Source of the DNA: Gammaproteobacteria bacterium
GTDB taxonomy: Bacteria > Pseudomonadota > Gammaproteobacteria > JAABTG01
Assembly (NCBI GenBank): GCA_034522055.1
Contig: JAXHLS010000006.1
Span: 893,643-957,642, forward strand
Direction: 5' to 3'
Length of the DNA stretch: 64,000 nt
Below are positions 28,844 to 40,735 of this stretch, in pieces. The stretch's first letter is position 1. Every line of letters begins with the position of its first letter. Both the position numbers and the translations under genes were made by a program. The notes beneath the pieces were generated by a model. That model was given only the letters and a program-made list of their open reading frames with translations. It ran no database searches and was not told the DNA's origin.

Positions 28844-30223
28844 TCAATCGTCTTCACCAGAGGCCCGGGCCTCGCGGTTCAGGCGGCGCAGGTGTTCCAG
28901 CTTCTCGCCGATGCGCATCTCAAGGCCCCGGGGCACGGGCCGATAATAGCGCCGTGCTTCGACGCCCTCGGGGAAATAGGTCTCGCCGGCGGCGAAGGCC
29001 TCCGGCTCGTCGTGGGCGTAGCGGTACTCGCGGCCGTAGCCCAGCTCCTTCATCAGCCGCGTGGGAGCATTGCGCAGGTGCACGGGCACCTCGGCGGAGG
29101 CTCCTTCGCGCACGTCGGCCATGGCGGCGTTGAAGGCCTTGTAGACGGCGTTGCTCTTGGGGGCGCAGGCGAGATACACCAGGGCCTGGGCCACCGCCAG
29201 CTCGCCCTCGGGGCTGCCCAGACGTTCCTGTACGTCCCAGGCGTTGAGGGCCAGCTCGAGGCCCCGGGGATCGGCGTTGCCGATGTCCTCCGAGGCCATG
29301 CGCACCACCCGTCGGGCGATATACAGGGGGTCACAGCCGCCGTCCAGCATGCGGGCGAACCAGTACAGGGTGGCATCGGGGTCCGAGCCCCGCACCGACT
29401 TGTGCAGCGCCGATATCTGGTCGTAGAAGGCATCCCCCTGCTTGTCGAAGCGTCGCAGCACGCCGCCAGCCACCACCTCGCGGATACGCTCGGGGGTGAT
29501 GGCAGCCCCCTCCCCTTCCATGGCCCCGGCCACCCCCGCCGCCAGCTCCAGCAGGTTGAGGGCCCGCCGCGCATCGCCGTCCGCCAGCTCCGCCAGCAGG
29601 TCCCGGGCGGCATCCTCCATCACCACGCCCTGGCCCCCCAGGCCGCGTTCGCCGTCGGCCAGGGCGGCATCGATGACTTGCCGGATGTCGGCCTCGTCGA
29701 GGCCGCGCAGCACGTACACCCGGGCCCGCGACAACAGGGCGCTGTTGAGTTCGAAGGAGGGGTTCTCGGTGGTGGCCCCCACGAACACCAGGGTGCCGTC
29801 TTCCACGTAGGGCAGGAAGGCATCCTGCTGAGCCTTGTTGAAGCGGTGCACCTCGTCCACGAACAGCACCGTGCCGAGGTTGGTGCGACGACGGTGCTCC
29901 TGGGCCTTGGCCACCGCCTCGCGGATGTCTTTGACCCCCGCGAGCACCGCCGACACGGTGAGGAACCGGGCCTCGGAACGGTGGGCCACCATGCGCGCCA
30001 GAGTGGTCTTGCCGGTGCCCGGCGGGCCCCACAGCACCATGGAATGGGGGGTGCCCGATTCCAGGGCCCGACGCAGGGGTTTGCCCTCTCCCAGCAGGTG
30101 TTCCTGGCCCACGAAGTCGTTCAGGGTGGCCGGGCGCATGCGGTCGGCCAGGGGCGCGAACTCGTTGCCGGCGGGGGCGCCGGTGGGCGGGGTGTCGGGG
30201 AAGAGGGGCTCAGTCCCGTTCAC
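28844..30223 (-). CDS. rarA: Replication-associated recombination protein A (RarA/MgsA)
   Basis: 459 aa AAA+ clamp-loader-like ATPase acting at stalled replication forks. Walker [16 protein letters not shown], Walker [20 protein letters not shown], sensor 1 [18 protein letters not shown], and the C-terminal tetramerisation region [17 protein letters not shown]. The start is probably GTG 30223, which sits 14 bp inside lolA and gives the expected N-terminus [20 protein letters not shown] after a short leader. A frame open to 30361 is an artefact of the overlap. Confidence 0.94.
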   Translation of the reverse strand: MNGTEPLFPDTPPTGAPAGNEFAPLADRMRPATLNDFVGQEHLLGEGKPLRRALESGTPHSMVLWGPPGTGKTTLARMVAHRSEARFLTVSAVLAGVKDIREAVAKAQEHRRRTNLGTVLFVDEVHRFNKAQQDAFLPYVEDGTLVFVGATTENPSFELNSALLSRARVYVLRGLDEADIRQVIDAALADGERGLGGQGVVMEDAARDLLAELADGDARRALNLLELAAGVAGAMEGEGAAITPERIREVVAGGVLRRFDKQGDAFYDQISALHKSVRGSDPDATLYWFARMLDGGCDPLYIARRVVRMASEDIGNADPRGLELALNAWDVQERLGSPEGELAVAQALVYLACAPKSNAVYKAFNAAMADVREGASAEVPVHLRNAPTRLMKELGYGREYRYAHDEPEAFAAGETYFPEGVEARRYYRPVPRGLEMRIGEKLEHLRRLNREARASGEDD

Positions 30224-30842
30224 GGATGACGTCCACGCCGGCGGGCGGCGTGAAGCGGAAGGTCTCGGGCGCCAGGGCGGGGTTCTCTTCCACCGCCTCG
30301 AAGGTGAGCTGGGTGTTCTGGCCGAAGTTGTCCTGGAGTTCCATGCGGCGCAGGGTGGCACCGTCGAAGCCGATGCGCAGGGCGGAGAAGGTGGATTCGG
30401 CGTCCCGCGGCCGCAGTTCCACCCAGTGGAGGCCGTCCTGGTCGCCCAGCTCGCGGATCTCGAAGGCCTCGCCGACGGGCGCCTCGGAACTCAGCAGGCG
30501 CGCCGGGCTGCTGCCCAGGGCGTCGTCCAGGCCCCGCACCGTGACCTGCTCCAACTCGCCGTCGTACATCCATACCCGGCTGCCGTCGGCCACGATCTCC
30601 TGGGCGTAGGGTTCGTGGTAGCTCCAGCGGAACCGATCGGGGCGGGCCAGGTAGAAGCGTCCCGCCGAGGATTCGATGGGCCGCCCCTGCTCGTCGAAGA
30701 GGCGCTGGCTGAATTCCGCCTGGAGGGTCTCCACACGCCCCAGGAAGGCCTCGAGGCGGGCCTGGGTACCGGCGGCACCGGCGCCGGCGGATACCCAGAG
30801 CAGCAGGGCCAGCCACGCGACGCGTTGGAAGAAGCAGGTCAT
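30210..30842 (-). CDS. lolA: Outer-membrane lipoprotein carrier protein LolA
   Basis: 210 aa periplasmic chaperone that ferries lipoproteins from LolCDE to LolB. A signal peptide is visible ([20 protein letters not shown], cleavage near residue 23). The mature part has the family features [33 protein letters not shown] and [15 protein letters not shown]. It lies 5 bp after ftsK and overlaps rarA by 14 bp, as in many gammaproteobacteria. Confidence 0.94.
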   Translation of the reverse strand: MTCFFQRVAWLALLLWVSAGAGAAGTQARLEAFLGRVETLQAEFSQRLFDEQGRPIESSAGRFYLARPDRFRWSYHEPYAQEIVADGSRVWMYDGELEQVTVRGLDDALGSSPARLLSSEAPVGEAFEIRELGDQDGLHWVELRPRDAESTFSALRIGFDGATLRRMELQDNFGQNTQLTFEAVEENPALAPETFRFTPPAGVDVIRERD

Positions 30843-30847
30843 GAGTC

Positions 30848-33136
30848 TCAGTCCTCGGGTGGGGGCGGGGCCAGCACATCGCGGCTGCCGTTGGATTCCA
30901 GGGGCCCCACGATACCCGCCTGCTCCATCTGCTCGATCATGCGGGCGGCCCGGTTATAGCCAATCTTGAGGCGCCGCTGCACCCCGGAGATGGAGGCCCG
31001 CCGGGTCTCGGTGACGATACGCACGGCGTCGTCGTAGAGGGGATCGTCCTCGGCATCGCCAGCGGGCTCCAGGCCCGGTATGCCGCCATTGTCGTCGCCG
31101 CCGCCCGCCAACACCTCTTCAACGTAGTCGGGCATACCCATCTTGCGCAGGCGCTCCACCACACGGTGCACCTCCTGGTCCGAGACGAAGGCGCCGTGGA
31201 CGCGGATGGGATCGCCACTGCCGGGTGGCAGGTAGAGCATGTCGCCATGCCCCAGCAGCTGCTCCGCCCCACCCTGATCGAGGATGGTACGGGAATCGAT
31301 CTTGGACGACACCTGGAAGGCGATGCGGGTGGGGATATTGGCCTTGATGAGGCCCGTGAGCACATCCACCGAGGGCCGCTGGGTGGCCAGGATGAGATGG
31401 ATTCCGGCGGCCCGGGCCTTCTGGGCGAGGCGGGCGATGAGTTCCTCCACCTTCTTGCCCACCACCATCATCATGTCGGCCAGCTCGTCGATGACCACCA
31501 CGATGAAGGGCAGATGCTCCAGCCGCGGCACCTCCTGGCCCTCCCCCACCGGCTCCACCAGCGGATCTGCCAGGGGCTGGCCGGCGGCCGCGGCATCGGC
31601 CACCTTGCGGTTGTAACCGCTGATGTTGCGCACCCCGAGGGCCGACATCAGACGATAGCGACGCTCCATCTCCGCCACGCACCAGCGCAGGGCATTGGCA
31701 GCCTCCTTCATGTCCGTGACCACCGGCGCCAGCAGGTGGCCGATGCCCTGGTACACCGACAGTTCCAGCATCTTGGGGTCCACCATGATGAGGCGCACAT
31801 CGTGGGGGGTGGCCTTGAAGATGATGCTGAGGATCATGGCGTTCACCGCCACCGACTTGCCCGAGCCCGTGGTGCCCGCCACCAGCAGATGGGGCATGCG
31901 GGCCAGGTCCACCACCGACGGGTTACCGCCGATGTCCTTGCCGAGCGCCAGGGCCAGGGGCGACTTGAGTTCGTCGTAGGCCTGGGACTTCAGGATCTCC
32001 GACAGCACCACCAACTCCCGGTGCTCGTTGGGTAGTTCCAGTCCCACCACCGACTTGCCGGGGATCACCTCGACGATGCGCACGCTGGTGACGGACAGGG
32101 AGCGGGCCAGGTCCTTGGCCAGGTTGGTGATGCGGTTCACCTTGAAGCCCGGCGCGGGGTCGAGTTCGAAACGTGTCACCACCGGGCCCGGGTGGACTGC
32201 CACCACCTCCACCTCGATGCCGAACTCCCGCAGCTTGAGTTCCACCTGCCGTGACATGGCTTCGAGGCTCTCCCGGGACACCTTGTGGTTGGTGGTGGGC
32301 TTGCCGTCGAGCAGGGACAACGCCGGCAGGGTCTCCTGGGGCGGCGGCTCGAACAGGGAGGCCTGTTTTTCCTTCTCCACCCGCACACTGGGGCCGATGG
32401 CGATGGTGGGCTCGATGCGGGGCGGCTTGCGCTTGACCTCCCTGGCCTTGGCGCTGGCCACCTGCTCCTGGCGCTGTTTCTTCTGCTCTCGGCCCGCGCG
32501 GGCCTCGCGGATCTGGTTGACATAACCCTGCATCCGGGCCAGCCCCAGCAGGGTCAGGCGGCCGGTCTCGTCCATGAGGGTGAGCCAGGAGAAACCGAGG
32601 AGCAGGCTCACGCCGGTGAGAAAAAACGCCAGCAGGATGAGGGTGCTGCCCATGGGGCTCACCAGGGAGGCCAGGCCGAGGCCCACCACGTTGCCGAGGA
32701 TGCCGCCGGCATCCAGCGGCAGGCCGGGGCCATGGAAATGCAGCGAACCGAGGCCGCAACCTGCCGCCAGGGTGAGCAGGAAACCGGCGCCATGGCTAGC
32801 CACCGGATACCAGGCCGACTGGTCCAGGCGATCGCCCTTGTAGGCCACCCAGCCGGCGAAGGCCACCGCCAGGGGAAAGAGGTAGGCCAGATAGCCGAAC
32901 AGGTAGAGGGTGATATCCGCCACCCATGCCCCCACCACGCCGCCGCGGTTGGCGATGGGGCCCATCTCGCCGCTGTAAGACCAGCCGGGATCCGCCGGGT
33001 CGTAGGTGACCAGGGATAACAACAGGTAGACGGCGAGTGCCAGGGCCAGGAACAGCATGCCCTCGCGGAGACCGCGCCCGAGGTGGAGGGGCCAGTTGGA
33101 CACGGTCCGGGCCTTCTTGGTGGTTGCCTGCGCCAA
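30848..33136 (-). CDS. ftsK: DNA translocase FtsK
   Basis: 762 aa. About 180 N-terminal residues hold four or five membrane helices, followed by a short linker rather than the long Pro/Gln linker of E. coli, then the RecA-like motor (Walker [17 protein letters not shown], Walker [16 protein letters not shown]) and a winged-helix gamma domain ([20 protein letters not shown]) that reads KOPS sites. It drives chromosome dimer resolution at the septum. First gene of the ftsK-lolA-rarA-crcB run. The start [14 protein letters not shown] is plausible. Confidence 0.96.
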   Translation of the reverse strand: MAQATTKKARTVSNWPLHLGRGLREGMLFLALALAVYLLLSLVTYDPADPGWSYSGEMGPIANRGGVVGAWVADITLYLFGYLAYLFPLAVAFAGWVAYKGDRLDQSAWYPVASHGAGFLLTLAAGCGLGSLHFHGPGLPLDAGGILGNVVGLGLASLVSPMGSTLILLAFFLTGVSLLLGFSWLTLMDETGRLTLLGLARMQGYVNQIREARAGREQKKQRQEQVASAKAREVKRKPPRIEPTIAIGPSVRVEKEKQASLFEPPPQETLPALSLLDGKPTTNHKVSRESLEAMSRQVELKLREFGIEVEVVAVHPGPVVTRFELDPAPGFKVNRITNLAKDLARSLSVTSVRIVEVIPGKSVVGLELPNEHRELVVLSEILKSQAYDELKSPLALALGKDIGGNPSVVDLARMPHLLVAGTTGSGKSVAVNAMILSIIFKATPHDVRLIMVDPKMLELSVYQGIGHLLAPVVTDMKEAANALRWCVAEMERRYRLMSALGVRNISGYNRKVADAAAAGQPLADPLVEPVGEGQEVPRLEHLPFIVVVIDELADMMMVVGKKVEELIARLAQKARAAGIHLILATQRPSVDVLTGLIKANIPTRIAFQVSSKIDSRTILDQGGAEQLLGHGDMLYLPPGSGDPIRVHGAFVSDQEVHRVVERLRKMGMPDYVEEVLAGGGDDNGGIPGLEPAGDAEDDPLYDDAVRIVTETRRASISGVQRRLKIGYNRAARMIEQMEQAGIVGPLESNGSRDVLAPPPPED

Positions 33137-33192
33137 GACTTTAATAAACCATCACAGAAATGCAGCGTAAGCTATTGATTGGGTGCATTTTA

Positions 33193-34263
33193 TCATCGCC
33201 ATACCACGTCCCGCAATGCGGGCAGCACGATCTCGCCACCGCGCACGTTAACGGCGTCGGCGAGGGCCGGACGGCGGCCCTCCCAGCCGGGTGCAGCCAG
33301 TTCCCCCACGTAACGTGCCAAGGCCGCAGAGAGGGCCTCGGAGGCCGTGCGTGGCACCGCCCCCGGCATGTTGGTAACACCGAAGTGCACCACGCCCTCC
33401 TCCACGTAGGTGGGGGCGCCGTAATCCGTGGGCCGGATGGTCTCCACGCAGCCCCCCTGATCCACCGACACGTCGACGATGACACTGCCCCGCCCCATGG
33501 ATGCCACGGCGGCGCGGTCGATGAGATGGGGAGTGCGGGCGCCGGGGATCAGCACCGCCCCCACCAGCAGATCGGCCCGCGCCACCTCCTCAGCCACCTC
33601 GTCGGGGAAGGGATACAGGGCCGTGACGTTGGCCCCCACGCCGCGGGCCGCACCGAGGCGCAACGGCAGCTTGTCGAACACCGTCACCTCGGCCCCCAGG
33701 GCCGCCGCCGAGCGCGCCGCCGCCTCGCCTACCACCCCGAAGCCCAGCACCACGACGCGACCGCGGCGGGCCGCCGGCATGCCCCCCAGCAACAGTCCCT
33801 TGCCGCCGGCGGGTCCGTGGAGCAGATGGGCCCCAACCTGGGCGGCGATGTGGCCGGCCACCTCGCTCATGGGCTGGAGGATGGGCAGATGGCCGTTCTC
33901 CGCCACGGTCTCGAAGGCCACCGCGGTGAGTCCCTTGTCCCGCAATACCGCCATCAACTCCGGCTGGGCCGCCAGATGCAGGAAGCAGAACAGCAGGTGG
34001 TCCGAGCGCAGGCGCGGAAACTCCGCGGCCACCGGCTCCTTCACCTTCACTACCATTTCGGCCTCGCCATAGAGGGTGTCCGCGTCGGCCACGATGGTGA
34101 CCCCGCGGCTCTCGTAGTCGGCATCGCTGAAGCCGCTGTTGTCACCGGCACCGCTCTCCACCAGCACCTCGTGGCCGTCACGCACCAGCTCCGTACAGGC
34201 CGCCGGAATGAGGGCGACGCGCCCCTCGAAGGGCTTGATCTCCTGTGGAATTCCGATTTTCAT
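33193..34263 (-). CDS. ald: Alanine dehydrogenase
   Basis: 356 aa NAD-dependent enzyme interconverting alanine and pyruvate plus ammonia. N-terminal MKIGIPQEIKPFEGRVALIP, catalytic MVVKVKEP and LLFCFLHLAAQPEL, and the Rossmann motif VVVLGFGVVGEAAAR with the VDVSVDQGGCVETIRPT segment are present. It diverges from trxB across 153 bp and is 56 bp upstream of ftsK on the same strand. It is about 15 residues shorter than many family members but no motif is missing. Confidence 0.94.
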   Translation of the reverse strand: MKIGIPQEIKPFEGRVALIPAACTELVRDGHEVLVESGAGDNSGFSDADYESRGVTIVADADTLYGEAEMVVKVKEPVAAEFPRLRSDHLLFCFLHLAAQPELMAVLRDKGLTAVAFETVAENGHLPILQPMSEVAGHIAAQVGAHLLHGPAGGKGLLLGGMPAARRGRVVVLGFGVVGEAAARSAAALGAEVTVFDKLPLRLGAARGVGANVTALYPFPDEVAEEVARADLLVGAVLIPGARTPHLIDRAAVASMGRGSVIVDVSVDQGGCVETIRPTDYGAPTYVEEGVVHFGVTNMPGAVPRTASEALSAALARYVGELAAPGWEGRRPALADAVNVRGGEIVLPALRDVVWR

Positions 34264-34398
34264 GTCAGCCTCTCATCTCCCCGCCGCACTGCCGCAGGAA
34301 CCGCACCCGCGGCGCCGTTCGGCTTTAGCCCGCCGCTTTAAATGACGTACCATGCGCACCATGTTAACCATCTCTTATGCACCGTCATACCCCGTTGA

Positions 34399-35385
<987 letters not shown>

Positions 35386-35413
35386 CGCAACCCGGGCCCG
35401 GAGCCCAGCCCCC

Positions 35414-36556
35414 ATGGTCATGCGCTGCACCACCGTCCATACCATCGACGACATTCCCCGCCGGGACTGGAACGTCCTGGCGGGAAGCGCCAATCCGTTT
35501 ACCCGCCACGAGTTCCTCGCCGCCCTCGAGGGCAACGGCTGTCTGGGGGAGCGCTGGGGCTGGTTGCCCCACCACATCACGGTCCACGAGAACGACCGTC
35601 TGGTGGGCGCCTGTCCCGTCTACCTCAAGACCAACTCCTACGGCGAGTTCGTATTCGACATGGCGTGGGCCGACGCCTACCAGCGCTACGGCCACCGCTA
35701 TTTCCCCAAGTTCGTCTCCGCCGTCCCCTATACCCCGGTGACCGGCCCCCGCATCATGGTGGCCCCGGAGGCCTCACGGGCCGCGGTGGTGGAGGCCATC
35801 ACCCGTAAAGCCCTGGAGCTGGTGGAGGAATACGACGGCTCGGGCATGCACTGGCTCTTTACCGACGCCGCGGCCACCGATGAGCTGGAGGCCGCGGGTT
35901 TCATGCGCCGGGTCGGCGTACAGTACCACTGGGCCAACCGCGGCTACCGGGATTTCGAGGATTTCCTCTCCACCCTCACCTCGCGGCGCCGCAAGGACAT
36001 ACGCCGCGAACGCCGGCTGGCGCGGGACAGCGGCGCCGAGTTCGAGGTGCTGAACGGCCACGACGCGACGGACGAGCACTGGGCCGTCTACCATGCCTGC
36101 TACACCGCCACCTTCGACCGCAAATGGGGCTATGCCACCCTGAGCGAGGCTTTCTTCCGGGAACTGGCGGCCACCATGCCGGACAACGTGGTGCTGGTGA
36201 TGGTGCGCCATAGGGGCGAATACGTGGCCGGCGCCTTCAATCTGGCAGGGGACGACGGCCTGTTCGGCCGCCACTGGGGCACTCTGAAGCCGTTGGACTA
36301 TGTCCACTTCGAGGCCTGTTATTACCAGGCCATCGACTACGCCATCGCCCGCGGCCTGTCGCGCTTCGAGGCCGGGGCCCAGGGAGAGCACAAGATCCAG
36401 CGCGGCTTCCTGCCCCGGGCGACCTATTCCGCTCATTACATCCGCGAGTCCGCCTTTCGTACCCCCATCGCCGACTTTCTGCAGCGGGAACGCCGGGAGA
36501 TGGCCGCCGTGATCGCCCAGCTCGAAGGCGGCTCGCCCTACCGGCAGACGGATTGA
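35414..36556 (+). CDS. GNAT-like acyltransferase of the COG3146 family
   Basis: 380 aa cytosolic protein of the COG3146 (DUF482) group, with a duplicated GNAT-like fold related to FemAB aminoacyltransferases. Recognisable segments: NPFTRHEFLAALEGNGC, WADAYQRYGHRYFPK, SRRRKDIRRERR and RFEAGAQGEHKIQRGFLP. The substrate is not known. The start ATG 35414 begins 28 bp after trxB; an open frame upstream overlaps trxB. The gene neighbourhood (aat, bpt) suggests an aminoacyl-tRNA link, which is only an inference. Confidence 0.85.
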   Translation: MVMRCTTVHTIDDIPRRDWNVLAGSANPFTRHEFLAALEGNGCLGERWGWLPHHITVHENDRLVGACPVYLKTNSYGEFVFDMAWADAYQRYGHRYFPKFVSAVPYTPVTGPRIMVAPEASRAAVVEAITRKALELVEEYDGSGMHWLFTDAAATDELEAAGFMRRVGVQYHWANRGYRDFEDFLSTLTSRRRKDIRRERRLARDSGAEFEVLNGHDATDEHWAVYHACYTATFDRKWGYATLSEAFFRELAATMPDNVVLVMVRHRGEYVAGAFNLAGDDGLFGRHWGTLKPLDYVHFEACYYQAIDYAIARGLSRFEAGAQGEHKIQRGFLPRATYSAHYIRESAFRTPIADFLQRERREMAAVIAQLEGGSPYRQTD

Positions 36557-36617
36557 CCAGCCCTGCTTCCATGGCCGCCGCCAACCTTAGTCTGCCCGCC
36601 GAGGGGCCCTTCGCCCC

Positions 36618-37313
36618 ATGCTGACCCTGCCCTACTGGATCCCCCGGGGCGCGCCGCCGGAGACCTTTCCCGACGCCGAACTGGCCCTGCGGGAGCCCAA
36701 TGGCCTGCTGGCGGCGGGGGGCGACCTGTCGCCCCAACGGCTGGTGGCGGCCTACCGGCGGGGCATCTTCCCCTGGTACGGCGATGACCAGCCCATCCTG
36801 TGGTGGACCCCCGATCCACGCACCGTGCTGCTGCCGGGGACCTTGCGCATCTCCCGCAGCCTGCGCAAGACCCTCAACAGGGGCATCTTCGAGGTCACCT
36901 TGGACACCGCCTTCGAACAGGTCATCGCCGCCTGCGCCGCCCCCCGGGGGGACGACGACGGCACCTGGATAACCCGGGAAATGTTCTATGCATACAACCG
37001 CTTGCATCGCCTCGGCTGGGCCCATTCGGTGGAATGCCGGCAGTATGGGCAACTGGTGGGCGGACTCTACGGAGTAGGCATCGGGCGGGTATTCTTCGGC
37101 GAGTCCATGTTCAGCCGGGTGAGCGATGCCTCCAAGGTGGCACTGGTACATTTGTGCCGTATGAACTATGAGTTAATCGACTGCCAGATAGAAAGCGACC
37201 ACCTGTTCCGCCTCGGTGCCCAGACCATGCCCAGAGCCCAGTTTCTCCGCCAGTTGAACATGTTCGCCGGGGACGAGGCCGCAGCGCCACCCACCGGGGG
37301 GCAGTACCCGTGA
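36618..37313 (+). CDS. aat: Leucyl/phenylalanyl-tRNA--protein transferase
   Basis: 231 aa N-end-rule enzyme that adds Leu or Phe to proteins with N-terminal Arg or Lys, marking them for ClpAP. Family motifs: [55 protein letters not shown] and [11 protein letters not shown]. The 3' end overlaps the next gene by 4 bp (37310-37313). Confidence 0.96.
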   Translation: MLTLPYWIPRGAPPETFPDAELALREPNGLLAAGGDLSPQRLVAAYRRGIFPWYGDDQPILWWTPDPRTVLLPGTLRISRSLRKTLNRGIFEVTLDTAFEQVIAACAAPRGDDDGTWITREMFYAYNRLHRLGWAHSVECRQYGQLVGGLYGVGIGRVFFGESMFSRVSDASKVALVHLCRMNYELIDCQIESDHLFRLGAQTMPRAQFLRQLNMFAGDEAAAPPTGGQYP

Positions 37314-38035
37314 CCGCGCCGGAAGACTCCCGTCTCTTGAGCTTTTTCTCCACGCCGGTCCACCCCTGCAGCTATCTGGAGCAACGGGACGCGGTGACCG
37401 TGTTTGCCGATCCCCGCTTTCCCAAGTCCACGGAACTCTACTCGGTGCTCTCCCGCCACGGCTTCCGGCGCAGCGGCACCCATATCTACCGGCCCCAATG
37501 CCCCGGCTGCTCCGCCTGCATCCCGGTGCGCATCCCGGTCCGCGAGTTCGTGCCCCGCCGCCGCCAGCGCCGGGTCTGGAGCCGCAACGCGGACATGGTG
37601 GTCACCGGAAGGCCGGCGGAGTTTCGCGAGGACCATTTCGACCTCTACCGCGCCTATCTGGCGACGCGCCACCGCGGAGGTGGCATGGACAATCCCACTC
37701 CGGCGCAGTATGCGGATTTCCTCATCGGCAACTGGTGCGATACGGCATTCTACGAATTCCGCCACCGTGGCCGACTGCTGGCGGTGGCGGTGGCGGACCG
37801 CCTGGACGACGGCCTGTCGGCGGTCTACACCTTCTTCGACCCAACGGCGTCCAGACGCTCCCTCGGCACCCACGCGATCCTGTGGGAAATCGAGGAATGC
37901 CGGCGACTGGGTTTGGAATGGCTTTATCTGGGCTATTGGATACCCGGCTGCGCCAAGATGAGCTACAAGCAGGAATTCCAGCCTTCCGAGTTTTTCGTGG
38001 ACGGGGCCTGGACCCGCCATGGCCCGGCCCCTTGA
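37310..38035 (+). CDS. bpt: Aspartate/glutamate leucyltransferase (Bpt)
   Basis: 241 aa aminoacyl-tRNA transferase that adds Leu to N-terminal Asp or Glu. Conserved cysteines lie in [11 protein letters not shown] and [17 protein letters not shown], and the C-terminal half carries [17 protein letters not shown] and [15 protein letters not shown]. The start is a GTG at 37310 inside the end of aat, so the pair is coupled. It is followed by infA after 95 bp. Confidence 0.95.
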   Translation: MTAPEDSRLLSFFSTPVHPCSYLEQRDAVTVFADPRFPKSTELYSVLSRHGFRRSGTHIYRPQCPGCSACIPVRIPVREFVPRRRQRRVWSRNADMVVTGRPAEFREDHFDLYRAYLATRHRGGGMDNPTPAQYADFLIGNWCDTAFYEFRHRGRLLAVAVADRLDDGLSAVYTFFDPTASRRSLGTHAILWEIEECRRLGLEWLYLGYWIPGCAKMSYKQEFQPSEFFVDGAWTRHGPAP

Positions 38036-38130
38036 ATGGTGTGTCAGACCACTCGCCGCAGACACGAGTCACTTCCACCAAGCCTCGCCTTCTGGCAGAA
38101 TAATGCAGTTTTTTCAAGCAGAAGGTTAAT

Positions 38131-38349
38131 ATGGCAAAAGAAGATTCCATCGAGATGGAAGGCAAGGTGGTCGAGACCCTGCCCAATACCACGTTCCGCG
38201 TGGAACTCGAAAACGGACACGTGGTGACCGCCCACATCTCTGGCAAGATGCGCAAGCATTACATCCGCATCCTCACCGGGGATTCGGTGACGGTACAGCT
38301 CACCCCCTACGACCTCAGTAAGGGGCGTATCACCTACCGCGCCCGCTAG
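38131..38349 (+). CDS. infA: Translation initiation factor IF-1
   Basis: 72 aa OB-fold factor, full length, with [20 protein letters not shown] and [17 protein letters not shown]. It binds the ribosomal A site during initiation. AGAAGG lies before the ATG. A perfect 20-bp palindrome follows the stop. Confidence 0.98.
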   Translation: MAKEDSIEMEGKVVETLPNTTFRVELENGHVVTAHISGKMRKHYIRILTGDSVTVQLTPYDLSKGRITYRAR

Positions 38350-38352
38350 TCC

Positions 38353-38372
38353 GTCGCCGGCATGCCGGCGAC
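38353..38372 (+). terminator. Hairpin after infA
   Basis: GTCGCCGG-CATG-CCGGCGAC is a perfect palindrome 3 bp after the infA stop and 9 bp before the convergent phosphatase gene ends. There is no T-run; it could serve both genes. Confidence 0.5.
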
Positions 38373-38380
38373 GCACCGTC

Positions 38381-39172
38381 TCACACCACGCGATCCGTCC
38401 GGATATAATATTCCTGGTGGGCCCGCGGATGGATCTCCACCAGGGTGAGGCGTGCCCCCGCATAGTTCTCATGCACGTACACCGCCGCGGTGTCGATGAA
38501 ATGCACGTTGCCCACGGTGACGGGCTCGCGCACCGGCGTATGGCCGCAATAGACACGGTCCACCTTGCCGGCCACCGGCTCCGCCAGGACCTGGCCGTGT
38601 ACCCTGCCCCGGGAGTAGAGGGCATACACCGAGGCCTCGGCGACACCGCCTTCCAACAATTCGGCGAACTCGTCCCAACTGACATCCGCGGGCACGTCCG
38701 CGTGGACGATGCCCACCAATCCACTATGGGTTTCCACCTCCAGGGCCAGGGGCAGGTTGTCGAAGGTGCGGCGGAAGCGGGCCTGTTCCGTCTCGTCCAG
38801 TTCCAACCACCACTCGCCACCGTTGTAGCGCACCCAGAAATCCAGGTCCTTGCCGTTCTCGGAGTCGATGGCAAACTGTTCGTGGTTACCGCGACAGGCG
38901 TAAAACCAGGGTTGTGCGAGCCAGTCCAGGGCAGCGTTGGACTCCGGCCCCCGATCCACGAGATCGCCCACGGAGAACACGCGATCCCTGCCGGAGTCGA
39001 ACTCCACTTCTTCCAGCAGGACGGACAGGTGAGCGAACATGCCATGGATATCGCCCACGACGAAATCCCGTCCCTCGGAGTTGAGGGGAAAGCGATGGAC
39101 AGCGGCATATTCCTCCGGCCCGTCGCCGTTGCCCCATAGTTGAGACACCATGGCGTTGATGTGTCTTAGCAT
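38381..39172 (-). CDS. PPP-family metallophosphoesterase (protein phosphatase-like)
   Basis: 263 aa cytosolic enzyme with all metal-binding motifs of the PPP superfamily: VGDIHGMFAHL, SVGDLVDRGPES, CRGNHEQF, GIVHADVP and YCGHTPV. It resembles bacterial PrpA/PrpB serine-threonine phosphatases and the ApaH group; the substrate cannot be decided. It lies 83 bp downstream of the tyrosine phosphatase gene on the same strand and may be cotranscribed with it. Confidence 0.88.
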   Translation of the reverse strand: MLRHINAMVSQLWGNGDGPEEYAAVHRFPLNSEGRDFVVGDIHGMFAHLSVLLEEVEFDSGRDRVFSVGDLVDRGPESNAALDWLAQPWFYACRGNHEQFAIDSENGKDLDFWVRYNGGEWWLELDETEQARFRRTFDNLPLALEVETHSGLVGIVHADVPADVSWDEFAELLEGGVAEASVYALYSRGRVHGQVLAEPVAGKVDRVYCGHTPVREPVTVGNVHFIDTAAVYVHENYAGARLTLVEIHPRAHQEYYIRTDRVV

Positions 39173-39255
39173 GTGATGGATCGCCCTTGCGCGGCAGTGC
39201 GCATCACCGCACGGTAATCCTCGCCGGCTGAGGGTGCAAGGAACGTCGAACGCCC

Positions 39256-39744
39256 TCAGAGGTGGGTCTTGCGGACATGTTCCAGCAATCCTCGTGCCCC
39301 CGCCTCCACCAGATCCAGCACCTTCTCGAAGCCCTTGTCGCCGCCGAAGTACGGGTCAGGCACCTCGCCGGCGCGGCGTGAGTTGGCATACTCCAGGAAC
39401 AGCCCCACCTTGGCGCGCTGGCTCTCGGGACACATGTAGCGCAGATGGGAAAGGTTGTCCCTGTCCATGGCCAGGACGTAGTCGAATCTCTCGAAGTCCT
39501 CTGCGCTCACCTGACGGGCCCGCAGATCCGAGAACTCTACGCCGCGGCGGGCCGCCGCCGCCTGAGAACGGGCATCCGGGGGTTCCCCCACATGGTAGGC
39601 ATGGGTGCCCGCAGAATCGATACGGATGCGGTCGGTGAGCCCCGCCTCCTCCACGAGCCGGCGGAACACGCCGTGGGCGGTGGGCGAGCGGCAGATATTG
39701 CCCATGCACACGAAGAGTATTTTAACCGACTGATCTTCTTCCAT
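39256..39744 (-). CDS. Low-molecular-weight protein tyrosine phosphatase (5' end rebuilt by mobile element)
   Basis: 162 aa. The P-loop ILFVCMGNICRSPTA and the catalytic aspartate segment EVPDPYFGG are intact, so the enzyme should be active. Its first codons, MEEDQSVK, come from the inserted element: the attachment core at 39699-39720 covers codons for ILFVCMG, and the former chromosomal start (encoding MTDDSKVH) now lies 16.8 kb away at 56543. Before insertion the gene lay just downstream of frdCAB. Expression should now come from element DNA in the 113-bp space shared with the integrase gene. Confidence 0.93.
   Translation of the reverse strand: MEEDQSVKILFVCMGNICRSPTAHGVFRRLVEEAGLTDRIRIDSAGTHAYHVGEPPDARSQAAAARRGVEFSDLRARQVSAEDFERFDYVLAMDRDNLSHLRYMCPESQRAKVGLFLEYANSRRAGEVPDPYFGGDKGFEKVLDLVEAGARGLLEHVRKTHL
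39699..39720. other. Attachment site, left (attL core)
   Basis: 22 bp beginning TGCCCATGCACACGAAGAGT and ending in AT, identical to 56498-56519. On the minus strand it encodes ILFVCMG of the phosphatase P-loop. Confidence 0.92.
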
Positions 39745-39787
39745 AACTCTCTGTTTCCACTAGTTTTGTGTGCGTGCTAGACTCTAG

Positions 39788-39805
39788 TTGAATTCTGTTG
39801 AATTC
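39788..39805. promoter_or_regulatory. Two TTGAATTC copies 10 bp apart
   Basis: TTGAATTC occurs at 39788-39795 and 39798-39805, one helical turn apart, midway between the divergent phosphatase and integrase starts. It may be an operator for the integrase promoter. Confidence 0.35.
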
Positions 39806-39823
39806 CGTTACGTCTGGTGAAAG

Positions 39824-39844
39824 GTGCACACAGGAGTGCACACA
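39824..39844. other. Candidate integrase arm-binding sites, left
   Basis: GTGCACACA at 39824-39832 and 39836-39844, 12 bp apart, near the left core. Matching copies occur near the right core. Confidence 0.5.
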
Positions 39845-40456
39845 AAAGGTGGCAGATATGGGACTGACAGATGCAGCATGCAGGGCGAAGTGGGACGGGA
39901 AAGATCGCATGATGGGTGATGGTGGGGGCCTTTACCTGAATGTCCGCAGGAAGTCGAAAACATGGATTGTACGGAGGACGCGAGCAGGCGCCAAGCGAGT
40001 AATGACCCTTGGCCACCACCCCGACATGAGTCTGGCTGAGGCCCGCCGAGAAGCCGCCAAGCTGGACCCACGCAAGCATGGCAGCACACGCACGGTTTCA
40101 GACCTGGTGAAGGACTACCGGGGCATCATCGAGCGGGACAACAAACGGCCTCACCTGACAACCGGATATCTTGATCGGGGGATCCCCCTCCACCTGCGCG
40201 ACATGCGGATCGCCGATGTGGCCCGGGCCGACCTGGTGGCCGCAATCCGCGAGTATAAGATCCGAATCAATGGCCGTAGCGGAGAGCGGGCCCGGGACGC
40301 CTTCCGGGGGATCCTCCGCCAGATGTTCGGCCTGGCCGTTGAACAGGGTGACATCGATATAAACCCGGCGGCAGGCATCACGGCCCGGATCACCGGGTAC
40401 ACGCCGAAAGACCGGGCACGGGTGCTGAATGACGATGAGATCCGATTACTGTGGCG

Positions 40457-40461
40457 CCAGG
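40457..40461. repeat. Target-site duplication of the IS21 element, left
   Basis: CCAGG, repeated at 43823-43827. Confidence 0.88.
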
Positions 40462-40735
40462 TGTAGATGGCTGTAAAAACCCGCGCATATCTGGCGAAGG
40501 ATTGATTGGTAGGCCAATCAGTCGCTGAGCCGGCTGGCGGGCGGCCGCGAGCAACCGGTGACAAGAGTGCCGGAATCGGGTAGATGAAGAGGGGCCGTTG
40601 AGACAGGTGCGATACCGGGTCTAATTGACTTGGCGGTCGATCCCGGTATCGCACCCCGGGCCGTGCAGAGCACGAGCCCAAACACTATTTCTCGTTTTCC
40701 CCTGACAATCAAGTCCTCATCGGCCTGGATCGCCG

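Noticed and set aside
28834-28857. Fluoride riboswitch upstream of crcB
   Set aside because: crcB directly follows rarA with no leader long enough for the motif.
39721-39857. tRNA gene as the integration target
   Set aside because: No tRNA is present at either end; the core repeat lies in the phosphatase coding sequence.
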